54,291 bases of DNA from Phycisphaerales bacterium (GTDB lineage: Bacteria > Planctomycetota > Phycisphaerae > Phycisphaerales > UBA1924), in NCBI GenBank assembly GCA_020847175.1, contig JADLCM010000013.1:1-54291 (forward strand). The letters are read 5' to 3'. Made by a program: the position numbers and the translations under genes. The notes beneath the pieces were generated by a model. That model was not told the DNA's origin. It did not search any database and saw only the letters and a list, made by a program, of their open reading frames with translations. Of the stretch, positions 8,604 to 17,393 are shown piece by piece (position 1 is the first letter of the stretch; each line of letters begins with the position of its first letter).

Positions 8604-9581
8604 TCACGCACCTCCCGGTGGGGGCGTGCCGCCCGAGGGCGGCTGGCTGCCGGCGGGCGCCGCCTCGCCCGGCTTCGCATCTCCCGCGCGTTCATCCTCC
8701 GCCTTCTTCAGCGCATCAAGCAGCCATTGCGGCGTCGTGAAGTCCGGCACGTCGGCGTCCGGGATGTCGAACTTCACTTTCGTAATCTTGATGTTCACCA
8801 GGTTGCCAAGAGAATCCTCCTGCGTGATCATCGTCGGCACCAGGATGCCGTCAAAGGACTTGTACTCGCGCTGGATGATGAAGAGCGGCTGCTGCCCCCG
8901 GTCCGGTGTGCCCGACTTCGTCTCCAAGGCGTGCAGCAGCCCCGTCTGCTTGGAGAAGTGCAGTTTCTCGCGGGCGCCGTAGCGATTGTCGGCCTGCACC
9001 GTGTAGCAGGCCTCGCCCCGGACCTCGTTCTCCCCCAGCGTGACGGCGTTCTTGTACACCTCGTCATGCTCGACCATCGCGTGAAGGTCCGCCGCCTGGG
9101 CAAGATCAAGCAGATCTTCCGCCACCAGCACCTTCGCGCTGTTCGTGCTGTACACGACCCAGCCGTACTCGCCATTGAAGATGCGCGTCTCCGAACCCGT
9201 CCCGGGCACTTCAATACGGACCTGGAGCTTGTTCCGCGCCACGTTGATCGACGAGTAGAGCGCAAAGAACGATCGATCCGGCGTAGTGATCGTCCCCTCG
9301 CTCAAGCAGTTCTTCTTTGCCTTGAATGCCTCCAGCCCGCCGATCGCCTCCAGGTGCCTCGCGAAGAGCGCATCGGGGGTGGGCAGGTCCGCCTTCAGTT
9401 GCTCGGCGCCGGGCGAGGCTGGCCGGGGCACGTCGGGCTTGGGGGCGTCGGGCTTGGGCTCTTCCGGGGTCGGCGTTCCCGGCTGAGAGGCCGGCGCCGC
9501 AGGCTGGTCCAGCCACGAAGCGTCCACGGGGAGCCCCGCCAAGCCGAGCATCAATGCAATGCCTACGCGTGCGAGTCTCAT
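8604..9581 (-). CDS. Exported LolA/LolB-like outer-membrane-sorting-type protein
   Basis: 325 residues from the ATG at 9579-9581, supported by a GAAGGGG ribosome binding site and a signal peptide (MRLARVGIALMLGLAGLPVD, then AS). A Pro-rich linker with PKPDAPKPDVPRP follows to about residue 70. The main domain begins ARHLEAIGGLEAFKAKK, a helix found at the start of many LolA-like beta proteins that scan lipid or lipoprotein cargo, then runs in strands with GEACYTVQ, LLHALETKSG and LVNIKITKVKFD. A low-complexity Pro/Gly tail ends the protein. The cargo is unknown. It is convergent with ispG, with a 153-base gap in which I see no gene. Confidence 0.7.
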   Translation of the reverse strand: MRLARVGIALMLGLAGLPVDASWLDQPAAPASQPGTPTPEEPKPDAPKPDVPRPASPGAEQLKADLPTPDALFARHLEAIGGLEAFKAKKNCLSEGTITTPDRSFFALYSSINVARNKLQVRIEVPGTGSETRIFNGEYGWVVYSTNSAKVLVAEDLLDLAQAADLHAMVEHDEVYKNAVTLGENEVRGEACYTVQADNRYGAREKLHFSKQTGLLHALETKSGTPDRGQQPLFIIQREYKSFDGILVPTMITQEDSLGNLVNIKITKVKFDIPDADVPDFTTPQWLLDALKKAEDERAGDAKPGEAAPAGSQPPSGGTPPPGGA

Positions 9582-9869
9582 CGTCGGCCCCTTCGCTTGC
9601 GCCGCGCTTCTGCGCGGCAACCCCAGACCGGCCCGGGCGCTCGTCCGCTGACGCCCCGGGGACGAATCTCCTTGACAGTACGCGAACGTGCGAGGGCCGG
9701 ATCGGTTCGCCGCCCCGATTCAGACCGCCGGGGCTCTCCCGGCTCGGGCCCGGCCCCGTTATCCCGACTCATCCGGGCGACTCCGCACCCAGACGATCCA
9801 CCCCACGCGCCCCCCAAGGAATTGGAGGCGCCACGGGCGGTCTTCCGGCCATCTCATTCGATAGACAAA
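9582..9869. other. Gap between the LolA-like gene and tRNA-Arg
   Basis: About 290 bases holding the 5' leader of the LolA-like gene and the 3' trailer of the tRNA (both minus strand). Apart from the GAAGGGG ribosome binding site next to 9581 I see no gene or clear signal. Confidence 0.4.
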
Positions 9870-9943
9870 TGCACCCGGCGCGACTCGAACGCACAACCTT
9901 TGGCTTCGGAGGCCAACGCTCTATCCAATTGAGCTACGGGTGC
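9870..9943 (-). tRNA. tRNA-Arg (anticodon CCG)
   Basis: A 74-base cloverleaf on the minus strand: acceptor arms GCACCCG and CGGGTGC pair fully with discriminator A, the D stem is GCTC/GAGC, the anticodon stem TTGGC/GCCAA encloses the loop CTCCGAA (anticodon CCG, reading CGG), and the T arm GTGCG-TTCGAGT-CGCGC is complete. No CCA is encoded. Confidence 0.97.
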
Positions 9944-10110
9944 TCACAGCGGCCACGCCGCACGCCCATGCTACGATCCGCCCGTGCCCGAGGCAAGGCT
10001 GTGGCGCAGGCATACCGGGCCATGTGACGCCCCTCAATGCCTGCAACGCCACGCGGCGCTCACACCGACGGTCGGCACCCCCCGTGCGTCCTCTGCGTTC
10101 GGCACGCCCC

Positions 10111-11406
10111 ATGTCCATCCCACAGACTCCCCCCCACGGCCGGCCTGCTTCGCTCTGGGTCGTTCAGAGCATCGCCTTTCTCAGCAGCATCGGCACCGCT
10201 GTCGTGCAGCACGGGGTCTACCTCCTGCTTGAACGGCGCTTCGAATCGCCCGCGCCCTCCCTGTTTGGCCTGAGCGTCCTGTTCGGGCTCACCTACATCC
10301 CCGGAGCGCTGTTCGTCGGTCCCGCGCTCGTCCGCATGGAACAGCGCTGGACATGGCTGACCCCGCGCACCGTGCTCGCTGCAGTGCTCGTGCTGCTGGG
10401 CCTGGCGACGCTCTTGCCTCTCGGCGCGCGTGCCCTGCAGATCGATGCCCCCTGGGTCTGGTGGGCGATGGTCGCCCTGTATTCCCCCTTGACCGGGGTT
10501 CTCTGGCCCGTCGTCGAGAGCTACCTCTCCGGCGGGCGTCGGGGCAGGCGGCTTCGCGCTGCGACCGGGCAGTTCAACGTGGTGTGGGCGGGGGCGATGG
10601 TGCTCACGTACTTCGTGATGGGTCCGCTGGTTCAGCACCACCAGTTCCTGCTGCTCGGGCTGATGGGCGCCATTCACATCGGCACCGCCGCGATCGCGTC
10701 GGCCTTGCCCGCCGCGCCGCCCAACCACGTGCCCGACGACGCCCAGCCTCACCCCGCTTCGTACACCGATCTCCTGCACGTGTTCCGCTGGCTTCTCCCC
10801 ACGAGTTATCTCGTGCAGGCCACGCTGATCGTCTACCTGCCGATCGCTGTGCGTTCGCTGAACCTTTCAGCCACCGAGGGGGCTCTGCTGATCGGGGTCT
10901 GGCACCTCGCCCGCGTCGGCACCTTCATCGCCCTTGAGCGCTGGCACGGTTGGCACGGGCGTTGGAGCACTCCGATCGTCGGCGCGGCGCTCCTGGTCCT
11001 CGGGTTCCTCGCCGCACTCGGCGCGCCCTGGTTCTTCTCCGGTTCGCGCCGCGTGTGGATGCTCGCCCTCGCCCTCACGCCGTTCGGCGCGGGCATGGGC
11101 ATCGTCTACGCCGCCGCGATCTACTACGCGCTGGAGGTCGGGCACGCCGAAGTCGGGGCAGGCGGCACGCATGAGAGCCTCATTGGCCTCGGTATGACCC
11201 TCGGTCCTGCCCTGGGGCTTGCCGTTGCGATGGCCGCCGATCGCGGGCTGGTGCCGCGCGGAAACCTGGAGCCCCTGCTCGCCTTGGTTGTGGCCGGCAT
11301 CGCGGTCGTCATCGCGGGCATTGCCGTCGCTCGGGCGTGGCGCCACGCGCGGGCCGCCGCGGCACACGCAGACGCCGCACGCCCACCCGAAGCCCCGACC
11401 GCGTGA
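10111..11406 (+). CDS. MFS-type membrane transporter
   Basis: 431 residues with many alternating hydrophobic segments, starting LWVVQSIAFLSSIGTAVVQH. Between helices are short basic loops typical of the major facilitator fold, such as ESYLSGGRRGRRLRAATGQ after the fourth or fifth helix and a central hydrophilic stretch near PNHVPDDAQPHP that divides two halves. The C-terminus is Ala/Pro-rich. The ATG at 10111 was chosen because the upstream frame (to 9940) overlaps the tRNA gene and is not hydrophobic; no ribosome binding site is obvious. The substrate cannot be told from sequence. It is divergent from tRNA-Arg. Confidence 0.75.
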   Translation: MSIPQTPPHGRPASLWVVQSIAFLSSIGTAVVQHGVYLLLERRFESPAPSLFGLSVLFGLTYIPGALFVGPALVRMEQRWTWLTPRTVLAAVLVLLGLATLLPLGARALQIDAPWVWWAMVALYSPLTGVLWPVVESYLSGGRRGRRLRAATGQFNVVWAGAMVLTYFVMGPLVQHHQFLLLGLMGAIHIGTAAIASALPAAPPNHVPDDAQPHPASYTDLLHVFRWLLPTSYLVQATLIVYLPIAVRSLNLSATEGALLIGVWHLARVGTFIALERWHGWHGRWSTPIVGAALLVLGFLAALGAPWFFSGSRRVWMLALALTPFGAGMGIVYAAAIYYALEVGHAEVGAGGTHESLIGLGMTLGPALGLAVAMAADRGLVPRGNLEPLLALVVAGIAVVIAGIAVARAWRHARAAAAHADAARPPEAPTA

Positions 11407-11566
11407 TCCGCCCGTCGCGATCCTCTGGAATCGTGCCCTCTGACACTTCTGAATCGCTCCGCCGACGCGAACTTGGCCTCCGCACGCCTCGCATCCTCTC
11501 GGTTCCGGCTTCTTCTGCCGCCTCTCCCCGTGTATCGTGGCCCCGTCACGACGGAGCAACGCACCG

Positions 11567-12493
11567 ATGTTCGACCCTGATACTGCCCCTCCAGGCCCGC
11601 CGCCCGCACTCGTGGATGCCCAGCGCGGCTCGTTCACCCGCAACATTCTCATCACCGGGTACTGGCCCCCCACCAACGAAATGCTCCGCTCTTGGAGTCG
11701 CAACGCGTCGCAGAACCCCTCCGGCTGGCAAGGCGGGAACTGGGAAGGCCGCGGGTACGACATTCACTCGTACTTCCCTGAGTTCCCAGGGGGGACCGGC
11801 ATCAACCCCAAGGGCAACGGCGACTTCGAAGTTGACTATCAAGACACGGCGGCCGACTGGGCACGCATCGTCGAAGAAGTCCGGCCTGTTGCGATCATCA
11901 CATTCAGCCGCGCCAATACAACGGCGGGATGGGAACTCGAGCCCGCGGCGCAGCGCTTCCGCCTCCCGGGAGAAACCCAGAACATCGGGCGCACAGTCCC
12001 CACCTACACAGGGGATTACCAGGGGAACCGCTATCCCTCGGACGTGCCGATCGCTGCGGAACCCCTGGGGCGGGTCAGGGAGTCAACCCTCCCGATGCAG
12101 GACATTGTCTCGGCGGTGCGAGCGGGAATCCCTGCAGGCCAGATCGACCCCTTCATCGCCAACTACGACCCCGACAACCTTGCCAACGGGTACGACTTCG
12201 GCGGCGGGTTCCTCTCGGGGTACATCTCGTACCTCGGCCTCTGGTACCAGAACGAACACAGCGCCCCGGACAGCGTCTTCCGCACCGTTGCCGCTGGGCA
12301 CATTCACGTGGGCCGGCTTATGGCCACGCCAATCGCGGAGCAGGCGACCGCCATCACGCTGCGAACCCTCATCGATACCGTCAACTCACGCATCCCCGGT
12401 CCGGGGGGGTTGGCGGTTGCCTCGGCGCTCGGTGCCGCGCTCGGAACGACGCGCCGACGCCGGGAGCCCGCAGATCACCGGCCCGGCGATTGA
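11567..12493 (+). CDS. Pyroglutamyl-peptidase-I-like protein with PEP-CTERM-like tail
   Basis: 308 residues. The N-terminus has RNILITGYWPPTNEM, like the first strand of pyrrolidone-carboxylate peptidases (family C15). Further on, GGGFLSGYISYLGLWY lines up with the family's nucleophile segment (normally ...YxCNxxxY), and AAGHIHVG with the catalytic-His strand (normally FxHVP). By this alignment the His is kept but the nucleophile Cys is Ser. The C-terminus, IPGPGGLAVASALGAALG then TTRRRR, has the shape of a PEP-CTERM-like sorting signal, yet I see no N-terminal signal peptide. The ATG at 11567 is preceded by GGAGC at fair spacing; a GTG at 11537 is an alternative. A related but distinct fold is possible. 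Confidence 0.6.
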   Translation: MFDPDTAPPGPPPALVDAQRGSFTRNILITGYWPPTNEMLRSWSRNASQNPSGWQGGNWEGRGYDIHSYFPEFPGGTGINPKGNGDFEVDYQDTAADWARIVEEVRPVAIITFSRANTTAGWELEPAAQRFRLPGETQNIGRTVPTYTGDYQGNRYPSDVPIAAEPLGRVRESTLPMQDIVSAVRAGIPAGQIDPFIANYDPDNLANGYDFGGGFLSGYISYLGLWYQNEHSAPDSVFRTVAAGHIHVGRLMATPIAEQATAITLRTLIDTVNSRIPGPGGLAVASALGAALGTTRRRREPADHRPGD

Positions 12494-12498
12494 TTCGT

Positions 12499-12531
12499 CC
12501 ACGCCCCCCTCCAAGTTGCCCTTCGGCGTGG
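12499..12531 (+). terminator. Hairpin after the peptidase-like gene
   Basis: CCACGCC and GGCGTGG form a perfect 7-bp stem with a 19-base loop, starting 6 bases after the stop. No T-run follows. It overlaps the promoter of the next gene. Confidence 0.4.
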
Positions 12532-12544
12532 GAGCCGCTATATA
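12516..12544 (+). promoter_or_regulatory. Promoter of the EEP lipoprotein gene, likely leaderless
   Basis: TTGCCC (12516-12521), a 17-base spacer and TATATA (12539-12544). The start codon at 12551 begins 6 bases after the -10 hexamer, where a transcript would start. Confidence 0.5.
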
Positions 12545-12550
12545 AAGGCC

Positions 12551-14137
12551 ATGACGAATCCTCACCCTGACCGCGGCGGTTCGCCGCGTACGTTGCTCAC
12601 ACTGCCGCTCGTTTTCGCCTGCGTCGCCGGCTGTGCCTCGCGACCCCGTCCCCAGGCGCCTTCGTACGCCGAGATGGATGCACGCTACCAGGCGACCTAC
12701 CCGGTCCGCGATGCCGCTCGGCGCGTCCGTCTGGACGGCCAGATGGATGAATGGCCCGCCGAAGTCGTCGCTCTTGCCGACGGCGACTTCATCTACGTCC
12801 GGTTCCGATTCGCGGGTGAAATGCGGAACCTCCAGAATGCCAACGAGCCTCTCAGCCTGCTCCTCGATGTTGACGGCAACGCGCTCACCGGCCAGGCACG
12901 TCCGTCCCCTTCCGCTGCCGCTTCGATGGGCAGCGACCTGGAGGTCATCTTCTCGCCCACGGAGAATGAAAACCACCAGGGCATTGCGGTGTACGCCTTG
13001 GGCGCTGACGGATCGCGGAATCGGCTCTCGCACGCCGATGTCGATTTTTCCTTCTCTCCGACGTACGCCTCCGACTGGTACGAGGCCCGGGTCAGCAGGC
13101 ACGTCGCAGCGCTGAACCTCTACGTTCCCGGTGCAAGCTCTCCAGTGGAGAGCGCGGCCGGTGAACCCCTCGCGGCGACACCCCCGGCCGTGCAGGCCGC
13201 GTCACGCGGGAGCGGCATCTTCGTGCTCAGTGACCAGCAGGGCGATGTGGTCGGCGGGTCAGAGCCCTTCTCGTTTTCCCTGCCGAGCGTCTCCGCTGGA
13301 CCGCCGGCCAGCAATCTGCCCATCCCGCCCAAGCGCGGCGATGTGATCCGCATGGCGTCCTATAACGTTCTCCACGGTTCTCCCGAGACCAACCCCGACG
13401 CATTCGCGCGCCAGCTCCGCGCTGCGGACCCCGACATCGTGCTCGTGCAGGAGTGGGATAGCCGCACGGGCGAGGAAATCGCCGGGTGGTTCTCGTCCAA
13501 TGTCGGCGGCACCTGGTACGGCGTCGCCCGCCCACAAGACGGCGTGGGCATCGTGTCGCGCTTCCCGATCATCAGTTCAATGACCAGCGATATCGTGCCC
13601 GCGGACGGCTCAAACCGTCCCGTTCGAGCGGTCTTCGCCTTGGTTCAGGCTCCCTTCCGCGACGCCGTGGTCGGGTCACTCCACCTCAAGTGCTGCGGGT
13701 CTGACGGCAGCACCGAAGACCTGCGCCGGATCGCCGAGGCTCGCGCCGTTCAGGCCGCCTTCGCCCAGTTCATTCCGACGGGCAACGGTTGGCAGACGGT
13801 TCGGTATCTGGGCGGAGATTTCAATCTGGTCGGCTCTCGCGATCCGTTGGACCTGATTCGCGTGGGGCTGGACAGCGACGGCTCGCCGCTGGCCGTCGCC
13901 TCGGCCGATGTGCTCGGCGACGCCGCGATGTACACGTGGTCCGATCCCAAAAATAATTTCTCGCCCGGACGCCTCGACTTTGGTATCTTCGGCGACGCCA
14001 ACGCGGACGCCGTCAACACGTTCGTGCTGGACACGGGGCGGTTGAGCGAGGAATCGCTCGGGCGTCACGGGCTGCAAAGAGAAGACTCGGCGGCTGGTGA
14101 CCACCGGCTGCTGATCGTCGATCTCAGGCCCCGGTAA
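12551..14137 (+). CDS. Lipoprotein with endonuclease/exonuclease/phosphatase domain
   Basis: 528 residues. The lipobox VAGC at about residues 26-29 marks a lipoprotein. Residues 50-230 read as a carbohydrate-binding or sugar-hydrolase-associated beta domain (VRLDGQMDEWP, IYVRFRFAGEM, SLLLDVDGNALTG), a pattern seen in CBM9-like modules. The EEP domain follows from about residue 265 with MASYNVLHG, IVLVQEWD, VVGSLHLKCC, YLGGDFNLVGS and a final AGDHRLLIVDL, so the Asn, Glu, His, Asp-Asn and Asp-His metal/catalytic set is all present. The substrate (DNA, inositol phosphate, lipid head group) is not evident; the surface location argues for a phosphoester scavenger. A terminator follows 23 bases downstream. 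Confidence 0.85.
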   Translation: MTNPHPDRGGSPRTLLTLPLVFACVAGCASRPRPQAPSYAEMDARYQATYPVRDAARRVRLDGQMDEWPAEVVALADGDFIYVRFRFAGEMRNLQNANEPLSLLLDVDGNALTGQARPSPSAAASMGSDLEVIFSPTENENHQGIAVYALGADGSRNRLSHADVDFSFSPTYASDWYEARVSRHVAALNLYVPGASSPVESAAGEPLAATPPAVQAASRGSGIFVLSDQQGDVVGGSEPFSFSLPSVSAGPPASNLPIPPKRGDVIRMASYNVLHGSPETNPDAFARQLRAADPDIVLVQEWDSRTGEEIAGWFSSNVGGTWYGVARPQDGVGIVSRFPIISSMTSDIVPADGSNRPVRAVFALVQAPFRDAVVGSLHLKCCGSDGSTEDLRRIAEARAVQAAFAQFIPTGNGWQTVRYLGGDFNLVGSRDPLDLIRVGLDSDGSPLAVASADVLGDAAMYTWSDPKNNFSPGRLDFGIFGDANADAVNTFVLDTGRLSEESLGRHGLQREDSAAGDHRLLIVDLRPR

Positions 14138-14159
14138 TCGGGGCCGAGGTTGGGGGGTG

Positions 14160-14200
14160 GACGCCCGCACGTCGCGCAGTGTGCGGGCGTCCCGTTTTTT
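14160..14200 (+). terminator. Rho-independent terminator
   Basis: An 11-bp perfect stem (GACGCCCGCAC with GTGCGGGCGTC), a 10-base loop, then CCG and six T residues. It ends transcription of the EEP lipoprotein gene. Confidence 0.9.
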
Positions 14201-14294
14201 GGTGCAGATCAGCGGGCGGTGCGCGTCCGGCGGTTCGCCCGGTACCCTTCGCTCCGACGGGAACCCCCGGGCCGCCCGTGGAGTTGCGCTCAAC

Positions 14295-15917
14295 ATGCCA
14301 GACGCCCCCCCAGATGAGCGCGGCCCGCGCCAAGCGTCAAGCGGGCGCCTGCGCCACTCGTTCGTCCACAAATCCCGACTGCGGTTTCTGACGCTTTTTG
14401 TGCTCGCGCTGGTAGTGATGCTGGTCATCCCACCCCTGTTTCGCGCAAGCCCGCGTGCGTCCCGCGTCGCCGCCCCTCCACTGCCCGCACGAGCGCCGTG
14501 GGTCAATGCATCCGGATTGAATCCGAGCCTCGAAACATTGACGGGCAAGGTCGTCATCCTCTGGTTCTGGCGTGCGACCGACGCCCACAGCCTGGGTTCG
14601 CTCCCCGCGCTGGAGAAGTTGGCCGGTTCGGCGCCGCCCGATCGCGTGGCCGTGCTGGGTATCCACGTGCCCAAGTTCCCCGGAGAGGCTTCTCCCGCGC
14701 ACATCGGGCGTGCCGCGGCCTCGCTCCGCCTTCCCTTTCCCGTTCTTGTCGACCAGGACCTCGAAGCATCTCGGGCATATGGACTGAACGCCTGGCCCAT
14801 GTTCGTCGTCATCGACCCGCGCGGAACCGTCTTCGCCCACGGACAAGGAGCACTGACGCTGGGTGAACTGCAGGCAGCAGTCGACGATGCCTCGCGTGCC
14901 GCCGGGGCTGGTCCGATGACTTGGGCCGAGCCGCGCGTGGCCCCGCCCGCACCCGAGGCCGTCGGCCCGAGCGCGGTGCTCGCTGTGCCTGCGGAAGGCG
15001 ACGAGCCGGGGTTTCTCGCCGTCGCGTTTCAGGATCGTGTTTCGATTCTTGCCTATCCCGACGCGCAGGGCGCCGCCCCCGAACTCTGGAGCATTGGCGG
15101 CTCAGAAGGCGGAGACCTGCGCGGGATACGCGGCATGGCGTACGACCCGCGATCTCACGTGCTTCACGTCGCGTCGGAGGGCACCGACCGCGTCATCGGC
15201 GTGAACCTGCGCACCCGGACGACCGCGTACACCGCGTCAGGACGCTCGAGCGAACGGCTCGCCCGCGTGGGAGATCACATCGCCGCGATCCCCTCGCCGC
15301 GCGGGGTCGCGCTCTCGCCGGACGGGTCGCGCGTGTACGTGGCGAGTGCGATCCTCAACCAGGTCCTGGCGTTCAAGCCGGGAAGCGCCCATGCGTTCGA
15401 GGTCATCGCGGGCTCCGGGCGGGCCAACGTGCTCGACGGCCCGCTTGACGCGGCGGCATTTGCCCAGCCTTCAGGGCTCGCGATCAGTCGGGATGGAAGC
15501 CGATTGTTCGTGACCGATGCCGACGGCTCGGCGGTGCGGATGGTGGACCTCTCGGCCGGACAGGTCGTGACGCTCGCGGGGGCGCCCGCCGCGCAGCCTT
15601 GGCTGGATGCGCTCTTCGAGTTCGGTCTTGCGGACGGCGTGCCGCCGAGTTCACGCCTGCAGCACCCCCTCGCCGTCACGTGCGTTGATCCGGAAGATTC
15701 CGCCCGGCTGCTGGTCGCGGACACGCTCAATGGCCTGGTGCGCGAGATCGACGTCGCGAGCCGCCGGATCGGTCCGGCGACGCTGCCGCCGCTGCCGGGG
15801 GGGGAGTGTGAACCCTCCGGCGTGTGCGTAGCCCGTGACGGCAGGATCTTCGTTTCGGACCGGGCAGGGAACCGCGTGCTCATGTGGTCAGGCGGGCCGT
15901 GGACCGAGGTTCACTGA
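14295..15917 (+). CDS. Thioredoxin-like/NHL-repeat fusion protein (NHLRC2-like)
   Basis: 540 residues. An N-terminal transmembrane segment (FLTLFVLALVVMLVIPPLF, about residues 33-51) anchors the protein. A thioredoxin-like domain follows with KVVILWFWRATDAHS, HVPKFPGE and YGLNAWPMFVVIDPRG, including the cis-Pro region. The expected CxxC after the WFW strand is missing: the stretch is RATDAHS, so it should not be a redox-active thioredoxin. From about residue 280 come NHL/YVTN-type propeller repeats (GIRGMAYDPRSHVLHVASE, PRGVALSPDGSRVYVAS, PSGLAISRDGSRLFVTD, PSGVCVARDGRIFVSD). The order thioredoxin then NHL recalls NHLRC2. The ATG at 14295 has only a weak GTGGAG upstream. Its stop overlaps that of ctaA by 7 bases, tail to tail. 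Confidence 0.8.
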   Translation: MPDAPPDERGPRQASSGRLRHSFVHKSRLRFLTLFVLALVVMLVIPPLFRASPRASRVAAPPLPARAPWVNASGLNPSLETLTGKVVILWFWRATDAHSLGSLPALEKLAGSAPPDRVAVLGIHVPKFPGEASPAHIGRAAASLRLPFPVLVDQDLEASRAYGLNAWPMFVVIDPRGTVFAHGQGALTLGELQAAVDDASRAAGAGPMTWAEPRVAPPAPEAVGPSAVLAVPAEGDEPGFLAVAFQDRVSILAYPDAQGAAPELWSIGGSEGGDLRGIRGMAYDPRSHVLHVASEGTDRVIGVNLRTRTTAYTASGRSSERLARVGDHIAAIPSPRGVALSPDGSRVYVASAILNQVLAFKPGSAHAFEVIAGSGRANVLDGPLDAAAFAQPSGLAISRDGSRLFVTDADGSAVRMVDLSAGQVVTLAGAPAAQPWLDALFEFGLADGVPPSSRLQHPLAVTCVDPEDSARLLVADTLNGLVREIDVASRRIGPATLPPLPGGECEPSGVCVARDGRIFVSDRAGNRVLMWSGGPWTEVH

Positions 15918-17317
15918 GCGATGGGCTTCTTCCCGCGCCATGCACTGACGTACAGAAACGTCGCCAGGCCGAACATGAATGCGCCGTTGATCTGATGGGC
16001 CGTCGTCAGGAGGGCTTCGGTGACGGGGACAGCCGCCGCTTGGTCGAGCCGTTCCGCCGTCGGAACCGGCCCGCGATCAGGGCTGGAAAGCACCGCGATG
16101 AGCGCGCCGACCCCCAGGAGCAGCTGCACCGTGAGGACGATGAGCAGCCCCCGCCCCGCGCGTCGCGTGCCAGGCGCACGCGGATCATCGCTGGTCACGC
16201 GGCTCGCCGCCCCCGCCGCCAAGACCGCCATCAGCGCAACGACAATCGCGAATGCGGCGTGGGTGTAGAGCACGTGGGTGGCACCCTTGAAGACTCCTTC
16301 GAGATGCCGGAAGGTCGCGCCGAGAATCAGCTGAAGAATCATCGCGTGGGTCAGCCCACCCGCGAAACGCTTGAGCGCGGCGATGCGCGTGTGTTCCCCC
16401 GCGCGCCGCCAGGCCCCGGACAGCCAGACCCACTGCGCGACCATGAAACCCAGAAAAACCTGCGCAACCACGCCGTGCACAATGCCGACCCAGGGGTCAT
16501 TCCGCTCGACGCGCACCATGCCCAGCACGCCCTGGGCGACCACGAGCAGGAAGATTCCCGCCGCGGCTCGTTTCGCCCACGCCCGGGCATCGAGCCAGAA
16601 GACCATGACCCCGAGGATTGCGGTCACCAGCCCGACGAGCGCCCCGAACAGCCGATGCGTGTGCTCCAGAAAGATGCGAGGATGGGCCATGAGTTCGATC
16701 GGGTACAGGAACATGCTCGAGCCGTACGTGGTGGGCGCATCCGGCACCGCCATGCCGGATTCGGTGCTCGTCACCAGTCCCCCGAGTGCGAGCAAAGGGA
16801 TCGTCGCGGCGACGCCGACCAAGGCCATCCGAGCGAGCCAGTTCGACGCATCACCGGGGAAACCACGGATCGGATCGGAGCGCCGGAGGCGCTGGGCGAG
16901 GAATCCCGCAAGCAGACCGAGCGCCACGCCGGCGCCCAGGAAGCCCACAACCACCAAGGCGGCATTCGGCGTCCCGGGCGAGCCAACGCCTTGAGTCATC
17001 CCATCCGGTGTTTTCCCGAGAAAGCTTCCGAGGACGGTGAGGTTGAGGATCGCCGCGAAGAGACCCGCGATCGCACCAATGTAAACCCTGGCGGCTCGCG
17101 GCGCGAAGGCCAGCGTTCCAGCGAGCCCTGCGAGTGCGGCGACGGTGATGATCGCCAACGAAAGGGTGCCCGGAAGGTGTTCGCCGGGCAGGTGAGTGAA
17201 GAACCAGGCCCACCACATCGCGACGGCTCCCGCGGCGCCGGAAGCAAGCGCGGGGGGGAGTGTCCGGCGAAGGGGCGACTCTGGAACGACCGAGACGGGC
17301 ATTTCGGAGGGGTTCAC
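15911..17317 (-). CDS. ctaA: Heme A synthase with N-terminal membrane extension
   Basis: Oxidises heme O to heme A for the cytochrome oxidase encoded beside it, in the cytoplasmic membrane. The CtaA/COX15 core has EHTHRLFGA, DPWVGIVHGVVAQ, FAGGLTHAMILQ, YTHAAFA and ALLTTAHQINGA, giving the paired heme-ligand His residues in the two four-helix halves. The protein is 468 residues, much longer than the usual 300-350: about 150 residues with several transmembrane helices precede the core. The GTG at 17315-17317 was chosen because AGGAG lies 6 bases upstream; an earlier GTG at 17347 is not SD-led. It is divergent from actA, fitting co-regulation with the oxidase. Confidence 0.92.
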   Translation of the reverse strand: MNPSEMPVSVVPESPLRRTLPPALASGAAGAVAMWWAWFFTHLPGEHLPGTLSLAIITVAALAGLAGTLAFAPRAARVYIGAIAGLFAAILNLTVLGSFLGKTPDGMTQGVGSPGTPNAALVVVGFLGAGVALGLLAGFLAQRLRRSDPIRGFPGDASNWLARMALVGVAATIPLLALGGLVTSTESGMAVPDAPTTYGSSMFLYPIELMAHPRIFLEHTHRLFGALVGLVTAILGVMVFWLDARAWAKRAAAGIFLLVVAQGVLGMVRVERNDPWVGIVHGVVAQVFLGFMVAQWVWLSGAWRRAGEHTRIAALKRFAGGLTHAMILQLILGATFRHLEGVFKGATHVLYTHAAFAIVVALMAVLAAGAASRVTSDDPRAPGTRRAGRGLLIVLTVQLLLGVGALIAVLSSPDRGPVPTAERLDQAAAVPVTEALLTTAHQINGAFMFGLATFLYVSAWRGKKPIAQ

Positions 17318-17328
17318 GAAATACTCCT

Positions 17329-17340
17329 GTCGATATCGAC
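17329..17340. repeat. 12-base perfect palindrome upstream of ctaA
   Basis: GTCGATATCGAC is its own reverse complement and lies just upstream of the AGGAG site of ctaA. It may be an operator in the leader; the role is unknown. Confidence 0.35.
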
Positions 17341-17351
17341 TTCCCACAATG

Positions 17352-17370
17352 ATTGCGACTTAGTCTCATT
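17352..17370. promoter_or_regulatory. Fur-box-like 9-1-9 inverted repeat
   Basis: ATTGCGACT, one base, AGTCTCATT. The right arm reversed and complemented is AATGAGACT, matching the left arm at 7 of 9 positions, and both arms resemble half sites of Fur boxes (AATGAGAAT-type). It sits in the ctaA/actA divergent promoter region. Iron control of heme A synthesis and respiratory genes would be sensible; this is inference. Confidence 0.35.
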
Positions 17371-17393
17371 TGCCGTTCGACAGGAACGGCCGC

